Both the position numbers and the translations under genes were made by a program. From NCBI RefSeq assembly GCF_000735605.1, contig NZ_JPKG01000007.1:123045-187044 (forward strand): a DNA stretch of 64,000 nucleotides, written 5' to 3'. Under the pieces are notes generated by a model. The model was given only the letters and a program-made list of their open reading frames with translations. It made no database searches and was not told where the DNA came from. This DNA comes from Allobosea sp. LC85. Its GTDB lineage: Bacteria; Pseudomonadota; Alphaproteobacteria; Rhizobiales; Beijerinckiaceae. Below, piece by piece: positions 1 through 8,617 of the stretch (its first letter is position 1; each line of letters begins with the position of its first letter).

Positions 1-478
1 CGCTTTCGGCCGCGCGTTCGAAACTGCGAACCGAGCGGTAGTACTCGATCCAGCCCTCGCGACGCATCAGCGGCTCGACCTCGGCCGGACCCGCGAAATG
101 CTCGTGTTCGCCGATGCAGCGCTCGATCAGCGGCAGCATCTCCCGGGCGGCGCGGTTCAGCCGTTCACTTGCCGAGTTCCACCAGTAGCGGGCGAGCCAG
201 GGCAGGATGCGCGCCAGAAAATCCGGCTGATAGCGCACCGCGACCGAGCGGTTCGAGGCATAGGCCAGGATCGTGGTCAGGTCCCGCGGGAAGGCATAGG
301 GGATCACCGAGGAGCGCTCGATCAGGCCGGCATTGCCGTGGCTGGTTTCGGCACCGGGCAGGCCCTTGTCGATCAGCGTGACCGCGCGGCCCCGGGCCTG
401 CAGATGCAGCGCCACGCTGACTCCGACGATGCCCGCGCCCAGCACGATGACGTCGGATTGCTTGATCGTTTGGCCCAT
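1..478 (-). CDS. FAD-dependent D-amino-acid-dehydrogenase-like oxidoreductase (partial, 3' end outside window)
   Basis: The N-terminal 159 codons of a DadA/glycine-oxidase-type flavoprotein are visible; the rest lies left of the window. Residues 10-19 form the Rossmann dinucleotide motif VIVLGAGIVG, followed by a basic/acidic end of the second strand (TLIDKG) and the ETSHGNAGL segment typical of DAO-family enzymes that oxidise D-amino acids or sarcosine-like amines at the membrane. The ATG at 478 begins MGQTIKQ and faces away from the RpiR regulator, so the 150-bp gap is a divergent promoter and RpiR is a likely regulator. The exact substrate cannot be told from the N-terminus alone. Confidence 0.85.
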   Translation of the reverse strand, partial: MGQTIKQSDVIVLGAGIVGVSVALHLQARGRAVTLIDKGLPGAETSHGNAGLIERSSVIPYAFPRDLTTILAYASNRSVAVRYQPDFLARILPWLARYWWNSASERLNRAAREMLPLIERCIGEHEHFAGPAEVEPLMRREGWIEYYRSVRSFERAAES

Positions 479-561
479 CGCTCCTCGGCGGCATCAGTCG
501 CGTCGCGCTCGACCCAGTTGGCAGCCGACCTGTTCGAGAAGCCTCATATTTCGGCAATATG

Positions 562-606
562 CAAGAAAAGAAAAATCGTTTGACACCATGAAAGAAAAAT
601 TTCTTG
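562..606. promoter_or_regulatory. AT-rich divergent control region with a GAAA/TTTC dyad
   Basis: In a GC-rich setting this short AT-rich stretch lies between the divergent oxidase and RpiR genes. It holds a perfect dyad AAGAAA-AA-TTTCTT at 592-605, a further CAAGAAA half-site at 562-568 matching TTTCTTG at 600-606, and a TTGACA-like -35 at 580-585 with no convincing -10. It is a plausible RpiR autoregulatory operator, but this is inference from position and symmetry. Confidence 0.4.
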
Positions 607-631
607 ATTGCGCCATCAACCGGGCAAACCC

Positions 632-1510
632 ATGACCCAGACGCTGCGCCAGAGATTGCAGGCTTGCCTTGAGGACGGCTCCAAGGCCGACAAGGCGCTG
701 GCGAGCTACATGCTGGCACGCCTGAGCAGCGTGCCCTTCGAGACCGCTGGCAGCCTGGCCGAGAAGGTCGAGGTCAGCGAGCCGACGGTTGGGCGCTTCT
801 GCCGTTCGCTCGGCTACAAGAGCTTCAAGGATCTCAAGGAGCAGCTCAGGCAGGATATCGGCGATCGGCCCTGGCTGATCAGCGACCGCCTGCGCGATTT
901 CCAGCAGCGCAGCCTGGCCGGCGAGGACCAGCTCGCCCGCGGCCTGCAGCTCGAGATCTCCGGGCTGGTGGCCATCTACGAGCTGGCCCAGACGGATGAA
1001 TGGAAGCGGGTCGCCAGGCGGCTCGCCGCGGCCTCGGCTGTCTATGTCACGGGGTTCCAGACCGAACGGGGCCTCGCCCAGTATCTCGCCAATCAGCTGC
1101 AATATCTGCGCGAGGGCGTCCATCTGGTCGACCTTGCGGGAGGAAATTTCGCCGAGCTGCTGCTCTCGGGCGGGCCGTCGCCCTGTCTCGTGATCTTCGA
1201 GGCCCGCCGCTATTCGCGCATGGCCAAGCTCCTGGCCCGCGAGGCGAAGCAGGCCGGCATCCGGACCACGCTCGTGACCGACGCGTTCTGCGACTGGGGC
1301 CGGGACCTCGTCGACGAAGTGCTCGTGGTCTCGACCGAGTTCAACCAGTTCTGGGACTCGACCGCGCAGATGGCGAGCCTCGGCAGTCTCCTGGTCAACA
1401 GCGTCTTCGTCGAGCTCGGCCCGTCCGTCGAGGAGCGCTTGAACAGGATGGCGACGCTTTACGGCCGATTCACGGGGCATGTGGGGGATGGTTCAGGCCC
1501 CGTCGAGTGA
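632..1510 (+). CDS. MurR/RpiR-family transcriptional regulator
   Basis: A 292-aa regulator with an N-terminal RpiR helix-turn-helix (about residues 20-75, with the recognition segment EPTVGRFCRSLGYKSFKDL) and a C-terminal SIS sugar-isomerase-fold effector domain (about 115-275). RpiR proteins usually sense phosphosugars or related small metabolites. The ATG at 632 (MTQTLRQRL) is preferred; an in-frame TTG at 608 would add eight residues that do not look like the family N-terminus. It lies 41 bp upstream of a peptide-type ABC operon and divergent from a DadA-like oxidase, so it probably controls one or both. Its effector is unknown. Confidence 0.9.
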   Translation: MTQTLRQRLQACLEDGSKADKALASYMLARLSSVPFETAGSLAEKVEVSEPTVGRFCRSLGYKSFKDLKEQLRQDIGDRPWLISDRLRDFQQRSLAGEDQLARGLQLEISGLVAIYELAQTDEWKRVARRLAAASAVYVTGFQTERGLAQYLANQLQYLREGVHLVDLAGGNFAELLLSGGPSPCLVIFEARRYSRMAKLLAREAKQAGIRTTLVTDAFCDWGRDLVDEVLVVSTEFNQFWDSTAQMASLGSLLVNSVFVELGPSVEERLNRMATLYGRFTGHVGDGSGPVE

Positions 1511-1551
1511 ACGAAGACCCATCAGCAATCAAAAAAGAGGGGAATGGCGTC

Positions 1552-3135
1552 ATGACGAAGATGAAGGTGAGGGGAGCAGCACTCGCTCTCGCGCTGGCCG
1601 GGACGGCGATCTCGGGAGCGCTGTCGGCTGTCGTCGCGCAGGAGGCGACCTTCGTGCTGACGGCACGCTGGGTTGGCGCACCGACCTACAACCCGATCAA
1701 GGCGACGAAGCTGAACACGGCGACGACGCTGATCTATGACCGGCTGGTCGTTCAGGATGCCGACCAGAGCTTCCACGGCCAGCTCGCGACGTCGTGGGAG
1801 ACGACGGCCGACGGCAAGCAATGGACCTTCAAGCTCAAGCCGGGCGTGAAATTCCACAATGGCGAGCCCTTCAACGCCAAGACGATCGAATGGTGGGTGC
1901 CGCAGTTCAAGGGCACGGAGAACGCCTTCACGGTCGAGGCGATCGAGCGCGTCGAGGTCATCAACGACCTCACCGTGCGCTTTCACATGAAGAACCCTGA
2001 TCCGAACCTGCTTTCGAACCTCGCGAGCTCGTTCATGTGCATTCCCGAGCCGAAATCCTATCAGGCCCTGGGCGACAAGTTCGGCGTCAGCGAGGCTGTC
2101 GGCACCGGCCCCTACAAGCTGCAGCAGTTCACGGTCGGCCAGCAGACCGTGCTGGTCCGCAATGACGACTATGCCTGGGCCTCCGACCTTTCGAAGAACC
2201 AGGGGCCGGCCAAGTTCAAGAAGCTGACCTTCCGCGAGATCGCCGAGGAATCGACCGCCTATCTCGAGCTGAAGACCGGCGGCGCGGACCTGATCGTCGC
2301 CGTCCCCACCGATTTCCTGCCGCGCATGCAGGCCGACAAGTCGATCAAGGTGGTGACCATCCCGGGCACCGAGCTGGTCTACATGCCGATCAACACCAAC
2401 GTGGAGCCCTTCACCGACATCAAGGTCCGCGAGGCGACCGCCTTCGCCGTGAACCAGGCGGAGATCATGAAGAGCCTCTATGGCGGGCTCGGCCAAGTGG
2501 CCGACACCTTCCTGATCTCGTCGCTGCAGGAATCGAAGGTCGATCCGAAATACAAGATCAACTATGACCCCGAACGCTCGAAGCGGCTCTTCGACGAGGC
2601 CGGCTGGAAGCTTGGCCCGAACGGCATCCGCGTCAAGGAGGGCAAGCCACTCCAGGTCAAGTTCTGGGCCCAGAATGGCACGGAATTCAAGCGACTGGCC
2701 GAGGTTCTTCAGGCCCAGCTCAAGGCGGTCGGCATGCAGGCCGACATCACGATTCTCGATTCCAGCACCATCAACTCGCAATACCGCAAGAAGACCGACC
2801 ATCAGCTCGCGGTCCGCGCCTATCTCTGGACCAATGCCGATATCGTCGACTGGTTCTTCAGCGCCAAGCGCCTCGGCTATCCCAATGTCTCGATGTTCAA
2901 CGATCCCGAAGCCGAGAAGCTGAACGACACCGCCATGAACAGGTCGCGCAACTGGGACGAGCGCGTCGTCAACTTCACCAGGTACCATGAGTACGTGTTG
3001 TCCCAGTACCCGTTCGCGCCGATCTACCAGCCGGTCCAGCTCTTCGCCCATGGCAAGCGCGTCGCCATGCCGGAGAAGATCCGCGGCTCGGGTCTGTCGA
3101 GCCAGTCGATCATCGATATCGAACCCGTCAACTGA
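1552..3135 (+). CDS. ABC transporter substrate-binding protein, family 5 (peptide/opine type)
   Basis: A 527-aa periplasmic binding protein of the DppA/OppA superfamily (SBP_bac_5). Residues 1-29 are a Sec signal peptide (basic MTKMKVR, long Ala/Leu core, cleavage near VVA-Q). The mature part carries the family features: LATSWETTADGKQWTFKLKP near the N-terminus, KFHNGEPF, and AVGTGPYKL. Start at 1552 is supported by GAGGGGA at 1537-1543. It is the first gene of an operon with two permeases and an M81 peptidase, which suggests uptake of a short peptide or modified amino acid. It is not especially close to the four receptors at 24-36 kb, which share a different N-terminal signature. Confidence 0.92.
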   Translation: MTKMKVRGAALALALAGTAISGALSAVVAQEATFVLTARWVGAPTYNPIKATKLNTATTLIYDRLVVQDADQSFHGQLATSWETTADGKQWTFKLKPGVKFHNGEPFNAKTIEWWVPQFKGTENAFTVEAIERVEVINDLTVRFHMKNPDPNLLSNLASSFMCIPEPKSYQALGDKFGVSEAVGTGPYKLQQFTVGQQTVLVRNDDYAWASDLSKNQGPAKFKKLTFREIAEESTAYLELKTGGADLIVAVPTDFLPRMQADKSIKVVTIPGTELVYMPINTNVEPFTDIKVREATAFAVNQAEIMKSLYGGLGQVADTFLISSLQESKVDPKYKINYDPERSKRLFDEAGWKLGPNGIRVKEGKPLQVKFWAQNGTEFKRLAEVLQAQLKAVGMQADITILDSSTINSQYRKKTDHQLAVRAYLWTNADIVDWFFSAKRLGYPNVSMFNDPEAEKLNDTAMNRSRNWDERVVNFTRYHEYVLSQYPFAPIYQPVQLFAHGKRVAMPEKIRGSGLSSQSIIDIEPVN

Positions 3136-3171
3136 CGGGATCGCGGACCGGTTCGAGCGGGAGAGGGCGCC

Positions 3172-4104
3172 TTGCTTCACTTCGCGATCAAGCGACTGCT
3201 TCTGCTCGTGCCGGTTTTCCTGGCCGTGTCGCTGGTGATCTTCCTGATCATCCATCTCGTGCCGGGCGACCCGCTCGACCATATCGTCCAGGTCGGGTCG
3301 TCGCCCGAGCAGCAGGCGCAGATGATTGCGCGATACGGGCTGGATCAGCCCCTTGTCGCCCAGTATCTGCGCTGGCTCGGCAAGGTCGTCTCCGGCGACC
3401 TTGGTGATGCGATCGTGCTGCGCCAGCCGGTCGCGAAGCTGATCGCCGAGAACCTGCCGCACAGCCTCGCTCTCGGCGGCCTCGCCTTCCTGTTCTCCAC
3501 CGTCATCGGCATCATGGTCGGCGTGCTGGCCGCCTCGTTTCGCGACAGCCTGTTCGACCGGGCCGTGATGGGGCTGATCCTGCTCGGCTCGACCCTGCCG
3601 AGCTTCTGGCTCGGGCTGCTGATGATCCTGATGTTCGCCGTCCAGTTCGAATGGTTCCCGGTCTCCGGTGCCCGCAACTGGGAGGCGCTCGTTCTGCCTG
3701 TGCTGACCATCGGCATTGGCGGCACTGCGCTGATCGCCCGCGTCACCCGGGCGGCGATGATCGAGACGGCCAATCGCGACTTCGTTCGGGTGCTCTACGC
3801 CAAGGGGCTGCCGTTCTGGCGGATCCAGCTCCGGCATGTTCTGCAGCATGCGTTGATGCCGGTCGCCACCATCCTGGGCCTGCGCATCGGCTGGATTCTC
3901 GGCGGCGCGGTCACGGTCGAGTTCGTCTTCGCTCGGCCGGGGCTGGGGTCGCTGCTGATCACCGCGCTCGGCCAGCGCGATTATCCGCTCGTCCAAGGCT
4001 GCCTGCTGATGCTCGCCATCGCGGTGATGCTCGGCACACTGCTCGGCGATCTTGTCCAGGCGGCCATGGATCCGCGGCTGCGCGAAGTGATGGGTGCCCG
4101 ATGA
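3172..4104 (+). CDS. ABC transporter permease, DppB type
   Basis: A 310-aa inner-membrane permease. The N-terminus (IKRLLLLVPVFLAVSLVIFL, then IHLVPGDPLD) is the standard DppB/OppB first helix and GDP motif; several further transmembrane helices and a C-terminal EAA-type cytoplasmic loop (ANRDFVRVLYAKGLP) for ATPase docking follow. The TTG start at 3172 is the only start that gives the full first helix, with purine-rich GAGAGGG upstream. The stop overlaps the start of the next permease by 4 nt. No ATPase gene is present in this operon. Confidence 0.92.
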   Translation: MLHFAIKRLLLLVPVFLAVSLVIFLIIHLVPGDPLDHIVQVGSSPEQQAQMIARYGLDQPLVAQYLRWLGKVVSGDLGDAIVLRQPVAKLIAENLPHSLALGGLAFLFSTVIGIMVGVLAASFRDSLFDRAVMGLILLGSTLPSFWLGLLMILMFAVQFEWFPVSGARNWEALVLPVLTIGIGGTALIARVTRAAMIETANRDFVRVLYAKGLPFWRIQLRHVLQHALMPVATILGLRIGWILGGAVTVEFVFARPGLGSLLITALGQRDYPLVQGCLLMLAIAVMLGTLLGDLVQAAMDPRLREVMGAR

Positions 4105-4946
4105 GCCGGTCTTCGCTGCCTGCGCGGATCGCGCGTTCGCCACGCGGAGCGCTCAGCGCGCTCTTCCTCCTCGGGCTCGTGCTCTGCGCGCTGCTCGCCT
4201 ACTGGATCGCACCCTATGACTATGCGAGCCAGAACCTGAGTCTGGCCAACTCCCCGCCATCGCCCGCCCACTGGCTGGGCACCGACGAGTTCGGGCGCGA
4301 CCTGCTCTCGCGCATCATCCAGGGCGCGCGCACCTCGCTCAGTGTCAGCGTGCTGTCGATCGCGCTCTCGGTCGCCGTCGGCGCATCGCTCGGCGCCGCC
4401 GCCGGCTATTTCGGCGGCGTCTTCGATCGGATCGTGACCGTCATCGTCGATCTGACTTGGTCGTTTCCGGAAATCCTGCTGGCGCTGATCCTGATCGCCA
4501 TTCTCGGTCCAGGCCTGCACAGCACGGCGATCGCGATCGGCATCGCCTATCTCGCCCAGTTCACGCGCCTGACGCGGGCGCAGGTGATGACCCTGAAGAA
4601 CGAGGTCTTCATCGAGGCGTCGATCAATATCGGCGCCAGTCCGACCCGCATCCTGTTCTGCCATCTGCTGCCGAATGCGATCACGCCGGTGATCGTTGCG
4701 GGAATGCTGGCGACGGGCGATGCCATCGTTCTCGAGGCCACGCTCGGTTTCTTCGGCCTGGGCGCTCAGCCGCCTCTGCCGAGTTGGGGAGCGATGATGA
4801 GCTCGGGCACGGCGCAGATCTTCATCGCGCCCTGGATCATCGTGTTCCCCGGTCTCGTCATCGCGGCGACGGTCATTGCCATCAACCTGTTCGGTGACGC
4901 GCTGATCGAGGCGCTCGATATCCGCCGGCCCCTTCGTGACGGCTGA
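4101..4946 (+). CDS. ABC transporter permease, DppC type
   Basis: A 281-aa DppC/OppC-type permease. The ATG at 4101 overlaps the preceding TGA (ATGA). After the first helix comes the family hallmark HWLGTDEFGRDLLSRII, then the five-helix BPD domain with the coupling loop NEVFIEASINIGASP. It pairs with the upstream DppB-type subunit. The next gene encodes an M81 peptidase, not the expected DppD/DppF ATPases, so this importer must borrow an ATPase encoded elsewhere; the fused ATPase at 38110-39771 is one candidate in the window. Confidence 0.92.
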   Translation: MSRSSLPARIARSPRGALSALFLLGLVLCALLAYWIAPYDYASQNLSLANSPPSPAHWLGTDEFGRDLLSRIIQGARTSLSVSVLSIALSVAVGASLGAAAGYFGGVFDRIVTVIVDLTWSFPEILLALILIAILGPGLHSTAIAIGIAYLAQFTRLTRAQVMTLKNEVFIEASINIGASPTRILFCHLLPNAITPVIVAGMLATGDAIVLEATLGFFGLGAQPPLPSWGAMMSSGTAQIFIAPWIIVFPGLVIAATVIAINLFGDALIEALDIRRPLRDG

Positions 4947-5009
4947 GGCATGCCGTTCGCCCCTTTCCATCCGATCCTATCCGCCAGAAGAAACGCATGA
5001 GGAAGCGCC

Positions 5010-6509
5010 ATGTCCTTCACCGTCCTGACCGCCGAATTCTCGCATGAGAGCAACACCTTTAGTCGCAAGCCGGCCGATTATGCGGCGTTTGCGTCCCGCA
5101 ATATCCAGCTCGGCGACGAGGCCATGGCTGCCCGCAGCGAGGCGAACACCCCGATCGCCGGCTTCCTCGATATCGGCCGCCCCAGTGGCTGGACGGTGAT
5201 CCACACGATCAGCGCTTCGGCGCAGCCCTGCGGGCCGGTGACGCGCGATGCCTATGAGCGGATCGCCGGCGTCATCGTCGAGGCCGCGAAGCAGAACAAG
5301 GACCGGCTGGACGGCATCCTGCTCGGCCTCCACGGCGCCATGGTCACCGAGTTCGATCAGGACGGCGAGGGCGAACTGCTGGAGCGTCTGCGCGCCGTGG
5401 TCGGGCCGGATCTGCCGATCGGCATCACGCTCGATCCGCATGCCAATGTCACCCCAAGGATGGCAGCGCTCGCCAACATCATCGTCGCCTACAAGACCTA
5501 TCCGCATGTTGATGTCCGCGACTGCGCCAAGCAGGCGGCCGGCATTCTGCAGCGCGCCATGACCGGCGAGATCAGGCCGGTCACCATTCGCGCGCACCGC
5601 CCGATGCTCGAAGAGATCAATGGCGGGCGCACCGATATCGGGCCGATGGTCGAGCGCATCGCCCGCGCGCGCGCCTATGAGCAGACGCCCGATGTCTTTG
5701 CCGTCAGCGTTAACGGCGCTTTCGGCAATGCCGATATCGAGGAGGTCGGCCCGACCGTCCTGGTGACGGGGCAGGGCGATCTGTCCGCGCACCGCGCCTT
5801 CGCGGAGGAGCTCATCCATGACATGTGGACCCGGCGTTTCGAGAATGTGAACATCTATCTCACGGTCGAGGAAGCGGCACGGCAGGCCAATGCCTTCGAC
5901 GCCAAGGATGGCCCGCTGGTCATCGCCGATTACGCCGACAACCCGGGCGGCGGCGGCTATGGTGACTCCACCGAGTTGCTGCGTGCCATGATCGCGGCCG
6001 ACGTCCAGGATGCCTGCTTCGGTCCGATCATCGATCCGGAAGCGGCCGAGGAGCTGCATCGCCACACGGTCGGTGACCTCGTCTCGATCCGGCTCGGCGG
6101 CAAGACCGATCCGCGCGTCGGGGGAGCGCCGCTTGCGCTCGAAGGCACGCTTCTCTTGCTGAGCAATGGCGACTTCGTCGGCGACGGTCCGATGCTCGGC
6201 GGGCTGAAGGGAAGCTGGGGCACGACCGCAGTGCTGCGTGTCGGCGGCATCGATATCCTCGTTGCCACCTTCCCGGCCCAGATGCTGGACCTGCAGCAGT
6301 TCCGTGCCTTCGGGATCGATCCGGTTGCCAGGCGGGTGGTGGGGCTGAAATCCATGCAGCATTTCCGCGCCGCCTTCGAGCCGATCGCCGGCAAGGTCGT
6401 GGTCTGCGACAGTGGCGCGCTCTGCACCCCCGACCTCACCAAACTGCCCTACAAGCATGTCCGCCGGCCGATCTTCCCGCTCGACCGCGACATGCAGCTC
6501 GCCGGCTGA
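5010..6509 (+). CDS. M81-family (MlrC-like) metallopeptidase
   Basis: A 499-aa protein of the M81/DUF1485 family, named for microcystinase C (MlrC), which cleaves small linear peptides. Visible family motifs are EFSHESNTFS near the N-terminus (metal-binding His-Glu), LHGAMVTEFDQDGEGELL, TLDPHANVT, YKTYPHVD and DNPGGGGYGDST in the C-terminal half. There is no signal peptide, so it should act in the cytoplasm. GAGGAAG lies just before the ATG at 5010. Directly following a peptide-type importer lacking ATPases, it probably hydrolyses the imported peptide-like compound. The natural substrate is not known; cyanotoxin degradation should not be assumed. Confidence 0.88.
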   Translation: MSFTVLTAEFSHESNTFSRKPADYAAFASRNIQLGDEAMAARSEANTPIAGFLDIGRPSGWTVIHTISASAQPCGPVTRDAYERIAGVIVEAAKQNKDRLDGILLGLHGAMVTEFDQDGEGELLERLRAVVGPDLPIGITLDPHANVTPRMAALANIIVAYKTYPHVDVRDCAKQAAGILQRAMTGEIRPVTIRAHRPMLEEINGGRTDIGPMVERIARARAYEQTPDVFAVSVNGAFGNADIEEVGPTVLVTGQGDLSAHRAFAEELIHDMWTRRFENVNIYLTVEEAARQANAFDAKDGPLVIADYADNPGGGGYGDSTELLRAMIAADVQDACFGPIIDPEAAEELHRHTVGDLVSIRLGGKTDPRVGGAPLALEGTLLLLSNGDFVGDGPMLGGLKGSWGTTAVLRVGGIDILVATFPAQMLDLQQFRAFGIDPVARRVVGLKSMQHFRAAFEPIAGKVVVCDSGALCTPDLTKLPYKHVRRPIFPLDRDMQLAG

Positions 6510-6727
6510 TCTGACGCCAGGGGAACTGGTCCTCATTGTCCTCCGGAGCTGCGGCACGCATTTTCGGGGGACATGTAGCTGCGCGCCGACTCGCATCTCG
6601 GCGTGCTATCGCGTCGCGTGGTGGCTATGGTTCGGCTGCATCGCTCCTGACGTCACCCGCATCGGTTGCTTGCCGGTTGCGCTCGCATCGTCGATGGGTG
6701 ACCAAGGCGGATGAGGGTTGGCCCGAC

Positions 6728-7615
6728 GTGAATCTGAAATTCCTGGAAACCTTCGTCTGGGTCGCAAGGCTGCGCAGCTTTTCCGTCGCTGCGGACAAGC
6801 TCTGCACGACGCAGGCGTCGGTCTCCAACCGCATCGCGACCCTGGAGCGCGATCTCGGCGTCCGCCTGTTCGAGCGCGACCTGCGCAATGTCAGCCTGAC
6901 GCCGCATGGCCAGCGCGCCCTGGCGCAGGCGGAAGCGATCGTGCGCATGGTCAATGACTTCCAGCGCACCATCGGCGACGCCAGCAACGAGCGCGGGACG
7001 GTGCTGATCGGCGCGATCGATTCCGTCGTCTATGCCTGGCTGCCGCGGCTGATCGAGCGCGTGAAAGAGGCCTATCCGAACGTCACGATCGACCTGAACG
7101 TCGACACCAGCCTGAACCTCGCGCGCCAGATCCAGGACGGTCAGATCGATCTCGGTCTGGTCATGGGGCCGGTTGTCGCTCCGCATATCCGCAATATCGA
7201 ACTCTGCACCTTCGAATGCCTCTGGATCGCCTCGCCGAAGTTGTCCCTCAAGACCGGCAGGCTCGCGATCGCCGATCTCGTCGACTACCCGATCTTTGCC
7301 TATTCAAAGGGCTCCCAGCCGCATCAGGCGGTGCTGCGGGTGATCGAGACGGCGGGGCTTGATCCCAGCGCGATCCGCATCTTCAACTCCAACTCGCTTG
7401 CCACCATCACGCGGCTGATCCGCGACGGCGTCGGCATCGCCGTCCTGCCGCGCGTCGTCGTGCAGGAGTTCCTGGAGACGGGTGATCTGCGTGTTCTCGA
7501 TGTCGATGCGCGCTTGCCGCCGCTGAATTTCCACGCGGTTTTCGCCGACGATCCAGGCAACACGCTACCGGCGCTGATCGCGGACATGGCCGTCGAGATC
7601 GCGGCCTCGAACTGA
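6728..7615 (+). CDS. LysR-family transcriptional regulator
   Basis: A 295-aa LTTR. Residues 1-60 form the winged HTH (NLKFLETFVWVARLRSFSVA, then TQASVSNRIATLERDLGVRLFER), followed by a linker helix and a type 2 periplasmic-binding-like effector domain. GTG at 6728 is chosen because GAGGG at 6713-6717 is 10 nt upstream and the protein begins exactly at the family N-terminus; an upstream in-frame extension is unsupported. Unusually for an LTTR it points the same way as the genes that follow, so it may regulate the amidase-transporter-hydantoinase operon downstream through the dyad at 7711-7736. Confidence 0.9.
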   Translation: MNLKFLETFVWVARLRSFSVAADKLCTTQASVSNRIATLERDLGVRLFERDLRNVSLTPHGQRALAQAEAIVRMVNDFQRTIGDASNERGTVLIGAIDSVVYAWLPRLIERVKEAYPNVTIDLNVDTSLNLARQIQDGQIDLGLVMGPVVAPHIRNIELCTFECLWIASPKLSLKTGRLAIADLVDYPIFAYSKGSQPHQAVLRVIETAGLDPSAIRIFNSNSLATITRLIRDGVGIAVLPRVVVQEFLETGDLRVLDVDARLPPLNFHAVFADDPGNTLPALIADMAVEIAASN

Positions 7616-7625
7616 CCGTCCGGCG

Positions 7626-7677
7626 CTTGTCCCAGGAACTTGTCCCAAGAACTTGCCCCAGGGACTTGCCCAAGTAA
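7626..7677. repeat. Four tandem imperfect 13-bp repeats
   Basis: Four back-to-back units of consensus CTTGyCCCArGrA occupy 7626-7638, 7639-7651, 7652-7664 and 7665-7677, just after the LysR stop codon. They differ by one to four bases each. There are no spacers, so this is not a CRISPR array. They could be a slippage-generated array or repeated binding sites upstream of the amidase gene; the sequence does not decide. Confidence 0.85.
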
Positions 7678-7710
7678 GCGGCAGGGCATGGCGCTGGCGT
7701 TCTCATAAGC

Positions 7711-7736
7711 AATTCTTGTCGAGGCGAACAAGAATT
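7711..7736. promoter_or_regulatory. Candidate LysR operator, 9-bp inverted repeat
   Basis: AATTCTTGT and ACAAGAATT form a perfect 9-bp inverted repeat separated by 8 bp. Interrupted dyads of this size are typical LTTR recognition boxes, and it lies 62 bp before the start of the amidase gene and just downstream of the lysR gene. Binding by this LysR is inference. Confidence 0.5.
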
Positions 7737-7798
7737 TCGCGTTTGCCGGGCCGGCTCGCGTTTGTTCTGCTGCGGAAACGCCTGCAGGGAGAACGCCG

Positions 7799-8605
7799 TT
7801 GAAAGTCTCGCTCATCCAAATGAACTCGCAGGACGACAAGTCCGCGAACCTCAAGACCGCCAGGGCCATGATCGAGAAGGTCGTCGCCGAGGATAATCCT
7901 GATCTCATCGTGCTGCCGGAATATTACGCCTTCCTGGACGGCAGTCCGGCGGCGATGCGCGAGAGCGCCGAGACCTTTCCGAACGGCGAGAGCTATCGCC
8001 TGATGTCCGGCCTCGCCGAGAAGCACGGCGTCACCATCCACGCCGGCAGCGTCTGCGAGCGCGATGGTGACGACTACTTCAATGCGACCCTCGTCTTCGG
8101 TCCGGACGGCAAGCAGATCGCGCATTACCGCAAGATCCACCTGTTCGATGTCGATGCTCCCGGCGGCTCGAGCTACCGCGAGTCCAACATGGTCTCGCGT
8201 GGCAAGGAGGTCGTGACCTACCAGGTCGGGGAGGCCACCGTCGGCTGCGCGATCTGCTACGACATTCGGTTCCCGGAGCTCTTCCGCAAGCTGCGCGATG
8301 CCGGGGCCGATCTGATCGTGCTGCCCGCCGCCTTCACCCTGATGACCGGCAAGGATCATTGGGAATTGCTGGCCCGCGCCCGTGCGGCCGAAACGCAGAC
8401 CTGGTTCCTGGCGACGGGACAGACCGGCACCCATGCGCAGGGCAAGAACGCCTGCTACGGCCATTCCATGGTGATCAATCCCTGGGGCCATATCGCCGCC
8501 CAGGCTTCGGACGGTGTCGGCACGACGAGCGCCAGGCTCGATTTCGACTACACCGCCAAGGTCCGCGCCGCGGTCCCGGTCGCCAATCACCACGTCCTCG
8601 GCTGA
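7799..8605 (+). CDS. Carbon-nitrogen hydrolase (nitrilase superfamily amidase)
   Basis: A 268-aa cytoplasmic nitrilase-superfamily enzyme. The catalytic triad is visible: Glu41 in LPEYYAF, Lys112 in YRKIHLFD and Cys153 in GCAICYDIRFPE. The YRKIHLFD and CYDIRFPE signatures are those of the Nit2/omega-amidase and carbamoylase-like branches, which hydrolyse amides or N-carbamoyl groups, rather than true nitrilases. TTG at 7799 has AGGGAG a short distance upstream; no better start exists. It heads the gene row that includes an ATP-dependent hydantoinase, so a role in hydrolysing an N-carbamoyl or amide product of HyuAB is attractive but unproven. Confidence 0.9.
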   Translation: MKVSLIQMNSQDDKSANLKTARAMIEKVVAEDNPDLIVLPEYYAFLDGSPAAMRESAETFPNGESYRLMSGLAEKHGVTIHAGSVCERDGDDYFNATLVFGPDGKQIAHYRKIHLFDVDAPGGSSYRESNMVSRGKEVVTYQVGEATVGCAICYDIRFPELFRKLRDAGADLIVLPAAFTLMTGKDHWELLARARAAETQTWFLATGQTGTHAQGKNACYGHSMVINPWGHIAAQASDGVGTTSARLDFDYTAKVRAAVPVANHHVLG

Positions 8606-8617
8606 CCGGAGCGCAGC

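Noticed and set aside
1522..4143. Very long open frame on the minus strand (873 codons)
   Set aside because: It is antisense to the SBP and permease genes, has low-complexity Arg/Asp/His-rich sequence without family motifs, and arises from GC-skewed codon usage on the plus strand.
7626..7677. Possible CRISPR array
   Set aside because: Repeats are 13 bp, imperfect and directly adjacent with no spacers, and there are no cas genes.
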